Below, piece by piece: positions 8,729 through 17,791 of a stretch of 64,000 nt of DNA. The stretch lies in the NCBI RefSeq assembly GCF_041916735.1, contig NZ_JAYRYY010000012.1. One strand, written 5' to 3'. Numbering within the stretch: the first letter of the stretch is position 1; each line of letters begins with the position of its first letter. The notes under the pieces were generated by a model. It made no database searches, was not told the origin of the DNA, and saw only the letters and a list, made by a program, of their open reading frames with translations. This stretch comes from Zoogloea sp016790385 (GTDB taxonomy: Bacteria > Pseudomonadota > Gammaproteobacteria > Burkholderiales > Rhodocyclaceae). Both the position numbers and the translations under genes were made by a program.

Positions 8729-9778
8729 TCAGGCGACTACATTCACCCGGGCCGGGCCCGCCTGCATGCGGCCGATCACCGCCGCGTCGCCAAAGCCGGC
8801 AGCCCGGAAGCACGCCAAGACCTGCTCCCTGCTGCCTGCATCGCAGGCCACCAGCAGTCCGCCGCTGGTCTGGGCATCGGCCGTCAGGTTGCGCTGCCAG
8901 GCTTCCACCCCGGTGTCGAAGCGCACAGCATCGCCGCAGCTTGCCAGGTTGCGGCCGATGGCGCCGGGGCCGATGCCCTGTTTCGCGAAGGGTATCGCAG
9001 CGGGCATGACCGGCAGGGCGCCGGCGGTGATTGTGGCGCCCAGGCCCGCGCCACGGCACAGTTCAAGCAGATGCCCGAGCAGGCCGAAGCCGGTGACGTC
9101 GGTGAGGGCATGGACGCCGGGCAACTCGGCCAGGGTCGGGCCCACCTTGTTCAGCCGGGTGGTGGTGGCGATCATCTGGGCATAGCCATCGGCATCGAGA
9201 AGCCCCTTTTTCATGGCCGAACCCAGAATACCGACGCCCAGCGGCTTGCCCAGAATCAGCACATCGCCATCCCGGGCATCACGATTGCGCTTGATCACAT
9301 CCGGGTGCGCCAGGCCCAGGGCGACGAGGCCGTAGATCGGCTCCGGCGAATCGATGCTGTGCCCTCCGGCCACCGGAATGCCGGCTTCGGCACAGACACT
9401 GGCGCCGCCTTCCAGGATGCGTCCGATGGTTTCCACGGGCAGGATATTGACCGGCATGCCAACAATGGCCAGGGCCATGATGGGCGTCCCGCCCATGGCG
9501 TAGACGTCTGAGAGGGCATTGGTGGCGGCAATGCGCCCGAAGTCGAAGGGGTCATCGACGATGGGCATGAAGAAGTCGGTGGTGGCGATCAAGGCCTGCT
9601 GATCGTTCAGCCGCCACACGGCGGCATCGTCGGCGGTTTCGGTACCGACCAGCAGGTTGGCGAAGGGCCGCGCCGCCGGCATGTGGGCCAGCATCTCGTT
9701 GAGCACGGCGGGGGCGATCTTACAGCCGCATCCGCCGCCATGAGACAATTCAGTCAGTCGCAAAGGTGTTTCAGTCAT
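8729..9778 (-). CDS. selD: Selenide, water dikinase (selenophosphate synthetase)
   Basis: 349 residues from the ATG at 9778 (MTETPLRLTELSHGGGCGCK). Cys17 and Cys19 occupy the E. coli SelD positions, and the adjacent Lys20 is the essential lysine; the active site uses Cys, not Sec. It makes selenophosphate from selenide and ATP, the donor for selenouridine in tRNA and for selenocysteine. It is divergent from selU, its user, with only 33 bp between the starts. Confidence 0.97.
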   Translation of the reverse strand: MTETPLRLTELSHGGGCGCKIAPAVLNEMLAHMPAARPFANLLVGTETADDAAVWRLNDQQALIATTDFFMPIVDDPFDFGRIAATNALSDVYAMGGTPIMALAIVGMPVNILPVETIGRILEGGASVCAEAGIPVAGGHSIDSPEPIYGLVALGLAHPDVIKRNRDARDGDVLILGKPLGVGILGSAMKKGLLDADGYAQMIATTTRLNKVGPTLAELPGVHALTDVTGFGLLGHLLELCRGAGLGATITAGALPVMPAAIPFAKQGIGPGAIGRNLASCGDAVRFDTGVEAWQRNLTADAQTSGGLLVACDAGSREQVLACFRAAGFGDAAVIGRMQAGPARVNVVA

Positions 9779-9811
9779 CTTTTCAATCCCGTCATTTCTT
9801 TTGTGTTCCAC

Positions 9812-10864
9812 GTGGCCAGCCATCCTGCTCCCTTTTCCGCAACTGTCGATCAGCTCGGCGACTTTGACAGCATTATCGACGTGCGCTCCCCATCGGAGTT
9901 TGCCGAAGATCACCTACCCGGTGCCATCAATTGCCCTGTCCTGGACGATGAGGAGCGTGCCCGGGTGGGAACGCTGTACAAGCAGGTTTCCCCCTTCGAA
10001 GCGCGCAAGGTGGGGGCAGCGCTGGTGTCACGCAACATTGCCAAGCATATCGAGAATCAGCTCATCGACAAGCCGAAGGGCTGGAAACCGCTGGTGTATT
10101 GCTGGCGCGGGGGGCAGCGCAGTGGCGCGATGACCCTCGTCCTCGGCCAGGTGGGCTGGGCGGCACGGCGTCTGGAGGGCGGTTACAAGGCCTTCCGCCA
10201 GCGCGTGCTCGATGATCTCGAGACGCTCCCCCGCGGCCTTGAGCTGAACATCCTGTGCGGGCCCACCGGCAGCGCCAAGACGGCCGTGCTGGAGGCCCTG
10301 GCCGAACGAGGCGGGCAGATCCTCCACCTGGAGGCCCTTGCACGGCACCGCGGCTCGGTATTGGGGGGAGAGGCAGACGGCCTGCAACCGGGCCAGAAGG
10401 CCTTCGAAACAGCCTTGTGGGCGGCGCTCACGGCGCTGGATCCGGCGCGCCCCGTGTGGTCCGAGTCGGAAAGCCGGCGCATCGGGCGCCTGCATGTGCC
10501 GGGAGCCCTCTTCGAAGCGCTGCGCAATGGGCGCTGCACGCGCATCGAGGCGCCCCTGGCGGCACGGGTCGATCACCTGGTGGAGCGTTATGCTCATCTC
10601 ATCGCTGACCCGGAAGCCTTCCGGGACAGGCTTGCACGACTTGTTCCCCAGCACGGGCATGAGCGTGTGGCGGCCTGGCAGGCGCTGGTGACACACGGCG
10701 CGTGGCGCCAGCTCGCTACCGAATTGGTGAATGATCATTACGACCCCGCCTATCGCAAGGGCGGGGAGGGGCTGTACCTTCAGATCGGCGAGGCCCGCCC
10801 GCTGACGCTCGACACCCTTGATCCCGACGCGCTGGCCCGGGCTGCGGCGGGGCTTGCGATCTGA
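9812..10864 (+). CDS. selU: tRNA 2-selenouridine synthase
   Basis: 350 residues from a GTG at 9812: rhodanese domain with catalytic Cys97 in VYCWRGGQRSG, then a P-loop domain with GPTGSAKT (150-157). It converts wobble 2-thiouridine to 2-selenouridine in tRNAs using selenophosphate. The GTG start places the cysteine at residue 97 as in E. coli SelU (MnmH, YbbB). A second in-frame GTG lies 9 bp upstream. No clear Shine-Dalgarno sequence was seen. It stands divergent to selD, so both may respond to one control region. Confidence 0.94.
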   Translation: MASHPAPFSATVDQLGDFDSIIDVRSPSEFAEDHLPGAINCPVLDDEERARVGTLYKQVSPFEARKVGAALVSRNIAKHIENQLIDKPKGWKPLVYCWRGGQRSGAMTLVLGQVGWAARRLEGGYKAFRQRVLDDLETLPRGLELNILCGPTGSAKTAVLEALAERGGQILHLEALARHRGSVLGGEADGLQPGQKAFETALWAALTALDPARPVWSESESRRIGRLHVPGALFEALRNGRCTRIEAPLAARVDHLVERYAHLIADPEAFRDRLARLVPQHGHERVAAWQALVTHGAWRQLATELVNDHYDPAYRKGGEGLYLQIGEARPLTLDTLDPDALARAAAGLAI

Positions 10865-10877
10865 CTGCCCAATCCCG

Positions 10878-11195
10878 TCAAGTGTCGATCGCGGCCAGTG
10901 TGAGGTCGAGGGCATCGGCCAGATCGAGGGCCAGCTCAATCCCTTCCGGGCGCATCTCGCGGGCGGCGTGCTCAGTCCGCTGCGCCAGTAGCTGCAGGTC
11001 GCTGTCCATGACGTTGCCCGCCGAGCCCTTGATCTGATGGGCCAGGCGGGCGATGCCGAGCGCGTCGCCGTTCTCCACCGCACGGCGGAGTTCGCCGGAG
11101 AGGGGGGCGTGGGTGCTGGCGAACACCCCCAGCAGCCGCTCGACAAATGCGGCCCGCCCCGCGTAGCGGCTTTCGAGCTTGTCGCGTTGGATCAT
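10878..11195 (-). CDS. Hpt-domain phosphotransfer protein
   Basis: 105 residues, a single histidine-phosphotransfer four-helix bundle with phospho-acceptor His53 in LAHQIKGSAGN, the canonical HxxKGxAxN motif. It would shuttle phosphate between a hybrid sensor kinase and a response regulator; neither partner is adjacent. Start chosen at MIQRDKLESRY (ATG at 11195); a longer frame adds 16 residues unlike the family. It lies 28 bp downstream of phoH on the same strand and may share its transcript. Confidence 0.88.
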   Translation of the reverse strand: MIQRDKLESRYAGRAAFVERLLGVFASTHAPLSGELRRAVENGDALGIARLAHQIKGSAGNVMDSDLQLLAQRTEHAAREMRPEGIELALDLADALDLTLAAIDT

Positions 11196-11223
11196 CCCCG
11201 ATTTTCCTGCAACAGGAACCGTG

Positions 11224-12642
11224 TCATAGCACCTCTGCGGCATGATCGGCGAGGCGCGAACGCTCGCCCCGCTGCAAGGTGATATGGCCGGAATGGGGCC
11301 AGCCCTTGAAACGATCCACCACGTAGGTAAGGCCCGAGGAGCCCTCGGTGAGGTAGGGCGTGTCGATCTGGGCGATATTGCCCATGCACACCACCTTGGT
11401 GCCTGGCCCGGCGCGGGTGATCAGGGTCTTCATCTGCTTGGGGGTGAGGTTCTGGGCCTCGTCGATGATCAGGAACTTGTTGATGAAGGTGCGCCCGCGC
11501 ATGAAATTGAGCGACTTGATCTTGATGCGGCTGCGGATCAGGTCACGGGTGGCGGCGCGGCCCCATTCGCCGCCCTCGCCGGTGGTACCGTTGAGCACGT
11601 CCAGGTTGTCTTCCAGGGCGCCCATCCAGGGAGCCATCTTCTCTTCCTCGGTGCCCGGCAGGAAACCGATGTCCTCACCCACCGGCACCGTCACGCGGGT
11701 CATGATGACTTCGGAGTAGCGCTTGGCTTCAAGCACCTGGGTCAGGCTGGCGGCCAGGGTGAGCAGGGTCTTGCCGGTGCCGGCCTGGCCGAGCAGGGTG
11801 ACAAAGTCGATCTCCGGGTTCATCAGGAGATTGAGGGCGAAGTTCTGCTCCCGGTTGCGGGCGGTGATGCCCCACACGTTGTTCTTCTGGTGGGAATAGT
11901 CGATCAGGGTTTCAAGGGTGACGGTCCGACCGGACTTTTCCTTCACCCAAGCCTGCAGGGGCTGCTCGCCATCCTGGTAGATGAACTCGTTGATCAACAG
12001 GTCGGCGGTGTCCGGGCCCTTTAGGCGGTAATAGGTGTGGGTGTCCTGTTTCCAGGACTCAATGTCCTTGCCGTTGGCCTCCCAGAAGGCCGCGTCGATT
12101 TCCTTGGTGCCGGTGTAGAGCAGGTCGGTGTCTTCGAGCACCTTGTCGTTGAAGTAATCCTGCGCGGCCAGACCCAGGGCGCGGGCCTTGATACGCATGT
12201 TGATGTCCTTCGACACCAGGATGACCGGGCGCTTGCGGTCGAACTTCTCGAACAGATGCATCACCACCGCCAGGATCTGGTTGTCACCTTTGGCGGTGGG
12301 CAGGGCGGCGGGAAGCTGGATGTTGATGGCTTCGGTCTGGAGGAACAGGCGGCCGCTGGCAAGCTGGCTGGAGGGGCCGACAAGGCTGATGCCCTCGTCG
12401 ATCCCTTCCGGGCAGGTGCCTACGATCTCGTCCAGGCTGCGGCTGGCCTGACGGGCATTGCGGGCGACTTCCGACATGCCCTTCTTGTTGGAGTCAAGCT
12501 CCTCAAGGGTCATCATCGGCACGAAGATGTCGTGCTCTTCGAAGCGGAAAAGGCTTGTCGGGTCGTGCATCAGCACGTTGGTGTCGAGGACGAACAGCTT
12601 GGTGGAGGCAATCTTGGTCTTCGCGGAGCGTCGGGTGGCCAT
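11224..12642 (-). CDS. phoH: PIN-PhoH fusion ATPase (PhoH2/YlaK type)
   Basis: 472 residues: an N-terminal PIN RNase-like domain starting LFVLDTNVLMHDP (acidic residues present), then a PhoH ATPase with Walker A GQAGTGKT and a DEAQN Walker B. PhoH2 proteins are proposed to unwind and cleave RNA. The start MATRRSAKTK at 12642 fits homologues; the upstream in-frame part overlaps the peroxiredoxin gene region and is not family-like. Confidence 0.93.
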   Translation of the reverse strand: MATRRSAKTKIASTKLFVLDTNVLMHDPTSLFRFEEHDIFVPMMTLEELDSNKKGMSEVARNARQASRSLDEIVGTCPEGIDEGISLVGPSSQLASGRLFLQTEAINIQLPAALPTAKGDNQILAVVMHLFEKFDRKRPVILVSKDINMRIKARALGLAAQDYFNDKVLEDTDLLYTGTKEIDAAFWEANGKDIESWKQDTHTYYRLKGPDTADLLINEFIYQDGEQPLQAWVKEKSGRTVTLETLIDYSHQKNNVWGITARNREQNFALNLLMNPEIDFVTLLGQAGTGKTLLTLAASLTQVLEAKRYSEVIMTRVTVPVGEDIGFLPGTEEEKMAPWMGALEDNLDVLNGTTGEGGEWGRAATRDLIRSRIKIKSLNFMRGRTFINKFLIIDEAQNLTPKQMKTLITRAGPGTKVVCMGNIAQIDTPYLTEGSSGLTYVVDRFKGWPHSGHITLQRGERSRLADHAAEVL

Positions 12643-12680
12643 GGTGGTTGTTATGTCTCGCCTGTCGTGGGTGTGGGGTG

Positions 12681-13136
12681 TTACAGGGTCTTGATGTAGT
12701 CGAGCACTTCCTGGGCGTGGCCGGGCACCTTCACGCCGCGCCACTCGCGGCGCAGGACTCCGGCGGCGTCGATGACAAAGGTGCTGCGTTCGATGCCCCG
12801 CACCTGTTTGCCATACATGTTCTTCATCTTCATCACCCCAAACAGGGTGCACGCGGTTTCATCCGGGTCGGAGATCAGGTCGAAGGGCAGGGTCTGCTTG
12901 GCGCGGAAGTTGTCATGGGACTTGAGGCCGTCCCGGGAAATCCCGAGGACGATGGCGCCCGCGGCCAGGAAGTCGGCGTGCAGATCGCGGAATTGCTGGC
13001 TCTCGGTGGTGCAGCCGGGGGTGCTGTCCTTGGGGTAGAAATACAGCACCACCTTGTGCCCCTGGAGTGCGGAGAGGGTGATCGTCTGGTTGCCGGTGGC
13101 AGGAAGGGTGAAGTCGGGCGCGGCCTGGTCGAGCAT
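12681..13136 (-). CDS. bcp: Thioredoxin-dependent peroxiredoxin, Bcp/PrxQ type
   Basis: 151 residues. The peroxidatic Cys42 lies in STPGCTTE with the conserved Thr-Pro, followed by GISRDGLKSHDNF. The resolving Cys expected five residues later is absent (Gln47), and the alternative site in SHDNF-x-AKQ is Arg79. Cys97 remains elsewhere. It may therefore act as a 1-Cys enzyme or with an atypical resolving residue. It reduces hydroperoxides in the cytosol. It lies just upstream of phoH on the same strand. Confidence 0.92.
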   Translation of the reverse strand: MLDQAAPDFTLPATGNQTITLSALQGHKVVLYFYPKDSTPGCTTESQQFRDLHADFLAAGAIVLGISRDGLKSHDNFRAKQTLPFDLISDPDETACTLFGVMKMKNMYGKQVRGIERSTFVIDAAGVLRREWRGVKVPGHAQEVLDYIKTL

Positions 13137-13227
13137 GGTGTCTCCGGAAGAGGTGTCCGGCGTCAGACTAATCCCAAGGCGCAGGGCTGGCAATCCACCC
13201 CGCGTGAAGAATGGCCCCCGTGCTTGC

Positions 13228-13605
13228 TCAGGCCGGATCGAAGAGCAGCGCGGCGGCCACGTTACGGTGCTCGGCAACGAGAATGTTGTAGGTACGGCAG
13301 GCCGAGCCCAGGTCCATCACCTCCAGGCCGATGCGTGCCGCCATCAGGCTCTTCATCAGACTCGGGTGCGGAAAGCGTTGCTTCATGCCGGTGCCCAGGA
13401 TCAGGATCTCGCAGCCCAGGCCGGCCAGGCGCTCAAAGGCCGCCGTATCGAGAGTGGCAAAGCCGCCCTGGTGCCAGTCGGACTCGATGCGGTTGGGCAT
13501 CACGATGACGCTGGATTCGTGTCGGGTGGTGCCGATCATCACATGGTGGGCATCGTAGCGGGCAATGGTGTTGTACTGGTCGCTCTTGTCGAGGTGGAGT
13601 TTCAT
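13228..13605 (-). CDS. Mth938-like domain protein (DUF498)
   Basis: 125 residues of the Mth938/NDUFAF3-like fold, with the family signature LILGTGMKQRFP and a conserved SACRTYNILVAEHRNV tail. Function is not established in bacteria; the mitochondrial relative assists complex I assembly. Start at 13605 (MKLHLDKSDQY) matches homologues. It lies upstream of the peroxiredoxin gene on the same strand and is divergent from the aminotransferase gene. Confidence 0.88.
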   Translation of the reverse strand: MKLHLDKSDQYNTIARYDAHHVMIGTTRHESSVIVMPNRIESDWHQGGFATLDTAAFERLAGLGCEILILGTGMKQRFPHPSLMKSLMAARIGLEVMDLGSACRTYNILVAEHRNVAAALLFDPA

Positions 13606-13728
13606 GGGGGTCTCTGGGGTCACAAGGGGCTGATTTGCCCGGTCCGGGTGGCTTGGGTAACATTATAGCTTTGCGTCTTGACGCATCTGCCGATCAGGCA
13701 TCTGCCGGCAGCGGGGTACGAGGCCCCC

Positions 13729-15045
13729 ATGATCATGAGCCGCCACGCCAAATTGCGCGTCGTTTCGAAGCCCGCCGCCGAGAAACCCGCGCCCACCAGC
13801 AAGGAAACGGAAAGCACTGTGCAAGCCATTCGCAAGTCCGACAAGCTCGCCAACGTCTGTTACGACATCCGCGGCCCCGTGCTGCAAAAGGCGAAGCAGA
13901 TGGAGGACGAAGGCCACAAGATCATCAAGCTGAACATCGGCAACCTGGCCGCGTTCGGTTTCGATTCGCCCGAAGAAATCCAGCTCGACATGATCCGCAA
14001 CCTGCCCAACGCGGCGGGTTATTCGGACTCCAAGGGCATCTTCGCGGCGCGCAAGGCCATCATGCACTACACCCAGCAGAAGCACATCAAGGGTGTGACG
14101 CTGGAAGACATCTACGTGGGTAATGGCGTCTCTGAGCTGATCGTGATGGCCATGAATGCGCTGCTCAATACCGGCGACGAAGTTCTGGTGCCGGCCCCCG
14201 ACTATCCCCTGTGGACTGCTGCCGTTAGCCTGTCGGGCGGCACGCCGCGCCATTACATCTGCGACGAAGCCAACGAGTGGTTGCCCGACCTGGACGACAT
14301 CCGGGCCAAGATCACGCCGAAGACCCGCGCCATCGTCATCATCAACCCCAACAACCCGACCGGCGCCCTGTATCCGGACGAGACCCTCAAGGCCATCGTC
14401 CAGGTTGCCCGCGAGCACGGCCTGATCGTCTATGCCGATGAGGTCTACGACAAGGTGCTGTACGACGGGGTGACCCACACTTCAATTGCCGCGCTGTCCG
14501 AGGACGTCCTCACCATCACCTTCAACGGGCTTTCCAAGAACTACCGTTCCTGCGGCTATCGCGCCGGCTGGATGGTGGTGTCCGGTGACAAGCGCCCGGC
14601 GGCGGACTACATCGAAGGCCTCAACATGCTGGCCTCGATGCGCCTATGTGCCAACGTGCCGGGGCAGTACGCCATCCAGACCGCCCTTGGCGGCTATCAG
14701 AGCATCGACGATCTGGTGGCGCCGGGTGGGCGCATGCGTCGCCAGCGGGATCTGGCCTTCGAGCTGATCAACGCGATCCCCGGGGTGAGCTGCGTCAAGC
14801 CCAAGGCTACGCTGTACATGTTCCCGCGCCTGGACCCCAAGGTCTATCCCATCGAAGACGATCAGCAGTTCATCGCCGAGCTTCTCGAGGAAGAGCGTGT
14901 GCTGCTGGTTCAGGGCACGGGTTTCAACTGGCCGAACCCCGATCACTTCCGGCTGGTCTTCCTGCCCCATGAGGACGACCTGCGTGACGCCATCAACCGC
15001 GTTGCGCGCTTCCTGGCCAACTACCGCAAGCGGCACGGCACCTGA
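13729..15045 (+). CDS. alaA: AlaA-like alanine (glutamate-pyruvate) aminotransferase
   Basis: PLP-dependent class I aminotransferase, 438 residues from the ATG at 13729. The core from KSDKLANVCYDIRGPVL onward resembles E. coli AlaA, with the PLP lysine in FNGLSKNYRS and the NPNNPTG motif. It interconverts pyruvate/glutamate and alanine/2-oxoglutarate. The first ~30 residues are polar and not in AlaA; a GTG at 13819 with GGAAAG just upstream would give the usual AlaA start, so the start is uncertain. It precedes hom, linking alanine and aspartate-family synthesis. Confidence 0.9.
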   Translation: MIMSRHAKLRVVSKPAAEKPAPTSKETESTVQAIRKSDKLANVCYDIRGPVLQKAKQMEDEGHKIIKLNIGNLAAFGFDSPEEIQLDMIRNLPNAAGYSDSKGIFAARKAIMHYTQQKHIKGVTLEDIYVGNGVSELIVMAMNALLNTGDEVLVPAPDYPLWTAAVSLSGGTPRHYICDEANEWLPDLDDIRAKITPKTRAIVIINPNNPTGALYPDETLKAIVQVAREHGLIVYADEVYDKVLYDGVTHTSIAALSEDVLTITFNGLSKNYRSCGYRAGWMVVSGDKRPAADYIEGLNMLASMRLCANVPGQYAIQTALGGYQSIDDLVAPGGRMRRQRDLAFELINAIPGVSCVKPKATLYMFPRLDPKVYPIEDDQQFIAELLEEERVLLVQGTGFNWPNPDHFRLVFLPHEDDLRDAINRVARFLANYRKRHGT

Positions 15046-15052
15046 CAAACCC

Positions 15053-15078
15053 GGGCGCGGCGATTGCCGCGCCCTTTC
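15053..15078 (+). terminator. Hairpin between the aminotransferase gene and hom
   Basis: A perfect 9-bp stem GGGCGCGGC/GCCGCGCCC with a GATT loop lies 8 bp after the stop codon, followed by TTTCCATTTT rather than a clean T-run. It may terminate partly, allowing some read-through into hom. Confidence 0.6.
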
Positions 15079-15115
15079 CATTTTCATCACTGACCTTTTC
15101 ACTACCCAAAAGACC

Positions 15116-16423
15116 ATGAAACCCATCAATGTTGGCCTCCTGGGCATCGGCACCGTCGGCGGTGGCACCTTTACCGTCCTCAAGCGCAACGAAGAAGAAA
15201 TCACCCGCCGTGCCGGCCGGCCGATCCGCATCACCGCGGTGGCCGACAAGAATCTGGAACTGGCGAAGAGCGTGGCCGGCAGCGGCGTGCGTCTCACCGA
15301 CGATGCCTTCTCGGTGGTCACCGACCCCGAGATCGACATCGTTGTCGAACTCATTGGCGGCTACGGTGTGGCCAAGGAGCTGGTGCTCAAGGCCATCGAG
15401 AACGGCAAGCACGTGGTTACCGCCAACAAGGCCCTGCTGGCCGTGCATGGCAACGAGATCTTCGCCGCTGCCCAGAAGAAAGGCGTGATGGTGGCCTTTG
15501 AAGCGGCCGTGGCCGGTGGCATCCCCATCATCAAGGCCCTGCGTGAAGGCCTCTCCGCCAACCGCATCCAGTGGATCGCCGGCATCATCAACGGCACCAC
15601 CAACTTCATCCTGTCGGAGATGCGTGACAAGGGCCTGTCCTTTGCCGACGTGCTCAAGGAAGCCCAGCGCCTGGGCTACGCCGAAGCCGACCCCACCTTC
15701 GACATCGAAGGCGTGGACGCTGCCCACAAGGCCACCCTGATGGCCTCCATCGCCTTCGGCGTGCCGGTGCAGTTTGACAAGGCCTACGTGGAAGGCATCA
15801 CCAAGCTCGACGCCGCCGACATCAAGTACGCCGAGCAACTGGGCTACCGCATCAAGCTGCTGGGCATCGCCCGCCGCCGCCCGCAGGGCATCGAGCTGCG
15901 CGTGCACCCCACCCTGATCCCCGAGAAGCGCCTCATCGCCAACGTGGAAGGCGCCATGAACGCCGTTCTCGTGCAGGGCGACGCCGTGGGCGCCACGCTG
16001 TATTACGGCAAGGGCGCCGGCGCCGAGCCGACCGCCTCCGCCGTGATCGCTGATCTGGTGGACGTGACCCGTCTGCATACTGCCGACCCCGAGCACCGCG
16101 TGCCCCACCTGGCCTTCCAGCCCGATCAGATCACCGACGTGCCGGTGCTGCCCATCGAGGACGTGGAGACCAGCTACTACCTGCGCCTGCGCGTGCTCGA
16201 CAAGCCGGGCGTGCTGGCCGACGTCACCCGCATCCTGGCCGACCAGTCCATCTCCATCGACGCCATGCTCCAGCGCGAACCGGAGGAGGGCGAGTCCCAG
16301 ACCGACATCATCATCCTCACCCACCTGACCATCGAGAAGAACGTGGACACTGCCATCGCCAAGATCGAGAGCCTCGATTCGGTGACCCACCCGGTGATCC
16401 GCCTGCGTCTGGAAAACCTGTAA
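15116..16423 (+). CDS. hom: Homoserine dehydrogenase
   Basis: 435 residues: NAD(P)-binding Rossmann domain starting VGLLGIGTVGGGTF, the catalytic homoserine dehydrogenase domain with GIINGTTNFIL and LGYAEADPTFD, and a C-terminal ACT domain (about 355-430), where threonine would bind as feedback inhibitor. It reduces aspartate semialdehyde to homoserine for threonine and methionine. hom is commonly followed directly by thrC in betaproteobacteria; here thrC lies 6.2 kb away. Confidence 0.97.
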   Translation: MKPINVGLLGIGTVGGGTFTVLKRNEEEITRRAGRPIRITAVADKNLELAKSVAGSGVRLTDDAFSVVTDPEIDIVVELIGGYGVAKELVLKAIENGKHVVTANKALLAVHGNEIFAAAQKKGVMVAFEAAVAGGIPIIKALREGLSANRIQWIAGIINGTTNFILSEMRDKGLSFADVLKEAQRLGYAEADPTFDIEGVDAAHKATLMASIAFGVPVQFDKAYVEGITKLDAADIKYAEQLGYRIKLLGIARRRPQGIELRVHPTLIPEKRLIANVEGAMNAVLVQGDAVGATLYYGKGAGAEPTASAVIADLVDVTRLHTADPEHRVPHLAFQPDQITDVPVLPIEDVETSYYLRLRVLDKPGVLADVTRILADQSISIDAMLQREPEEGESQTDIIILTHLTIEKNVDTAIAKIESLDSVTHPVIRLRLENL

Positions 16424-16474
16424 TTCAGCACCCTGCGTCGGGGCGGGTTCGTCCCGGCGCGCCAAGGAGTCCGC

Positions 16475-17791
16475 ATGGCCCTCTCAACCCACGCCCGGGC
16501 GCAGATGAAGGCGCTTTACAATGCCCTGGCAGATCGGGTTCTTGAGCCCCACGACCCTGTGTACGTGGAAGAGCTCAATGCCAAAGCCGGTTTTGGCGGT
16601 GATCCGGTGGAAGAACTGGCCACCGAGATCGACTGGCAGGAGGGGGGCGGTGTCTGCCTTTTCACCGGCCAGCGCGGCACGGGCAAGAGCACCGAACTCA
16701 AGCGTTTGCAGGCGCGACTTGAAGACTTGGGCGTTGTCGCCTTCTATGCCGATCTGTCCGAGTATGTGCTTCTTACCAAGGAGATCGAGATCAGCGATTT
16801 CCTTGTCTCGGTTGCCGGCGCCTTGTCCGAGCAAATCCAGGCGCGCTATGGGGCGAGCCCCGGCAATCGCAGTTACTGGGATCGTTTTCGGGATTTCCTG
16901 ACCCAGGACGTCAGCCTGACCGAAGTCAAGATCGGTGCGCCCGGTTTCGACGTCAAGGCCGCCCTCAAGAGCGACCCTGAGTTCAAGCGGCTGGTGCAGG
17001 AGAAGTCCCGGGGCTACGTCGCCCAGATCGTGGCCGACACGCACCACTTCATTGCCGAGGCCGTGCAGTGGGTCCGCGATCAGGAGCGGGACGCCAACAA
17101 GAAAGTCGCCCTCATCATCGATTCAGTAGAGCGCATCCGTGGCGTCGGCAACGAGGCCATGGCGGTGTATGAAAGCGTTCGCAACCTTTTCTTCGGCCAT
17201 GCGGACAGCCTGCGCATTCCCTTACTCCATGTGGTCTATACCGTCCCGCCTTATCTGCCCATTCTGGCGGCGGGTGCCGGGTCGCTGCTGGGCGGGGCCG
17301 TCACCCGACGCCTGGTGAGCATCCATATCTTCAAGGATCGCAGCCGTGAGCCCGACAAGGCGGGGCTGGAAACCCTGCACAAGGTGGTGGCAACCCGCTT
17401 TGGCGACTGGCACACGCTCTTCAGCATTGATGCCCTGGACGCGCTGGCCATCAGTTCCGGCGGAGACCTTCGGGAGTTCTTCCGCCTGATCCGCTTGTGC
17501 CTGCCATCGGTCCGGGACGATGCACAGCTGCCCCTGGATGTGCAGGCGGTTGCGGCCGCCCAGAACGCCGCCCGCAACGAGATGCTGCCCATTCCGGCTG
17601 ACCATCTGGGCTGGCTGCAGCGCATCTCCGCCAGCCACGAAATCTGCCTTGCCAAGGACGCGGATCTGCCCGTACTGGCCCACTTCCTCGACAATCGGCT
17701 GGTGCTCAATTACCGCAACGGCAGTGACTGGTACGACGTCCATCCCCTGCTGAGGTCCGTGGTGGACGCCCATGTCGCAGCCAGCCCCTGA
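16475..17791 (+). CDS. AAA/STAND-like P-loop ATPase of unknown role, paired with a TPR protein
   Basis: 438 residues. Walker A is GQRGTGKST (65-73) and the Walker B strand VALIIDSVER has Asp216. A C-terminal helical region without named motifs follows, and no transmembrane segment is evident. AAGGAG precedes the ATG. The next gene starts 20 bp inside this one, so the pair is translationally coupled. Coupled P-loop ATPase/repeat-protein pairs are often signalling or conflict modules; the function here is inference. The pair interrupts the hom-thrC neighbourhood. Confidence 0.75.
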   Translation: MALSTHARAQMKALYNALADRVLEPHDPVYVEELNAKAGFGGDPVEELATEIDWQEGGGVCLFTGQRGTGKSTELKRLQARLEDLGVVAFYADLSEYVLLTKEIEISDFLVSVAGALSEQIQARYGASPGNRSYWDRFRDFLTQDVSLTEVKIGAPGFDVKAALKSDPEFKRLVQEKSRGYVAQIVADTHHFIAEAVQWVRDQERDANKKVALIIDSVERIRGVGNEAMAVYESVRNLFFGHADSLRIPLLHVVYTVPPYLPILAAGAGSLLGGAVTRRLVSIHIFKDRSREPDKAGLETLHKVVATRFGDWHTLFSIDALDALAISSGGDLREFFRLIRLCLPSVRDDAQLPLDVQAVAAAQNAARNEMLPIPADHLGWLQRISASHEICLAKDADLPVLAHFLDNRLVLNYRNGSDWYDVHPLLRSVVDAHVAASP

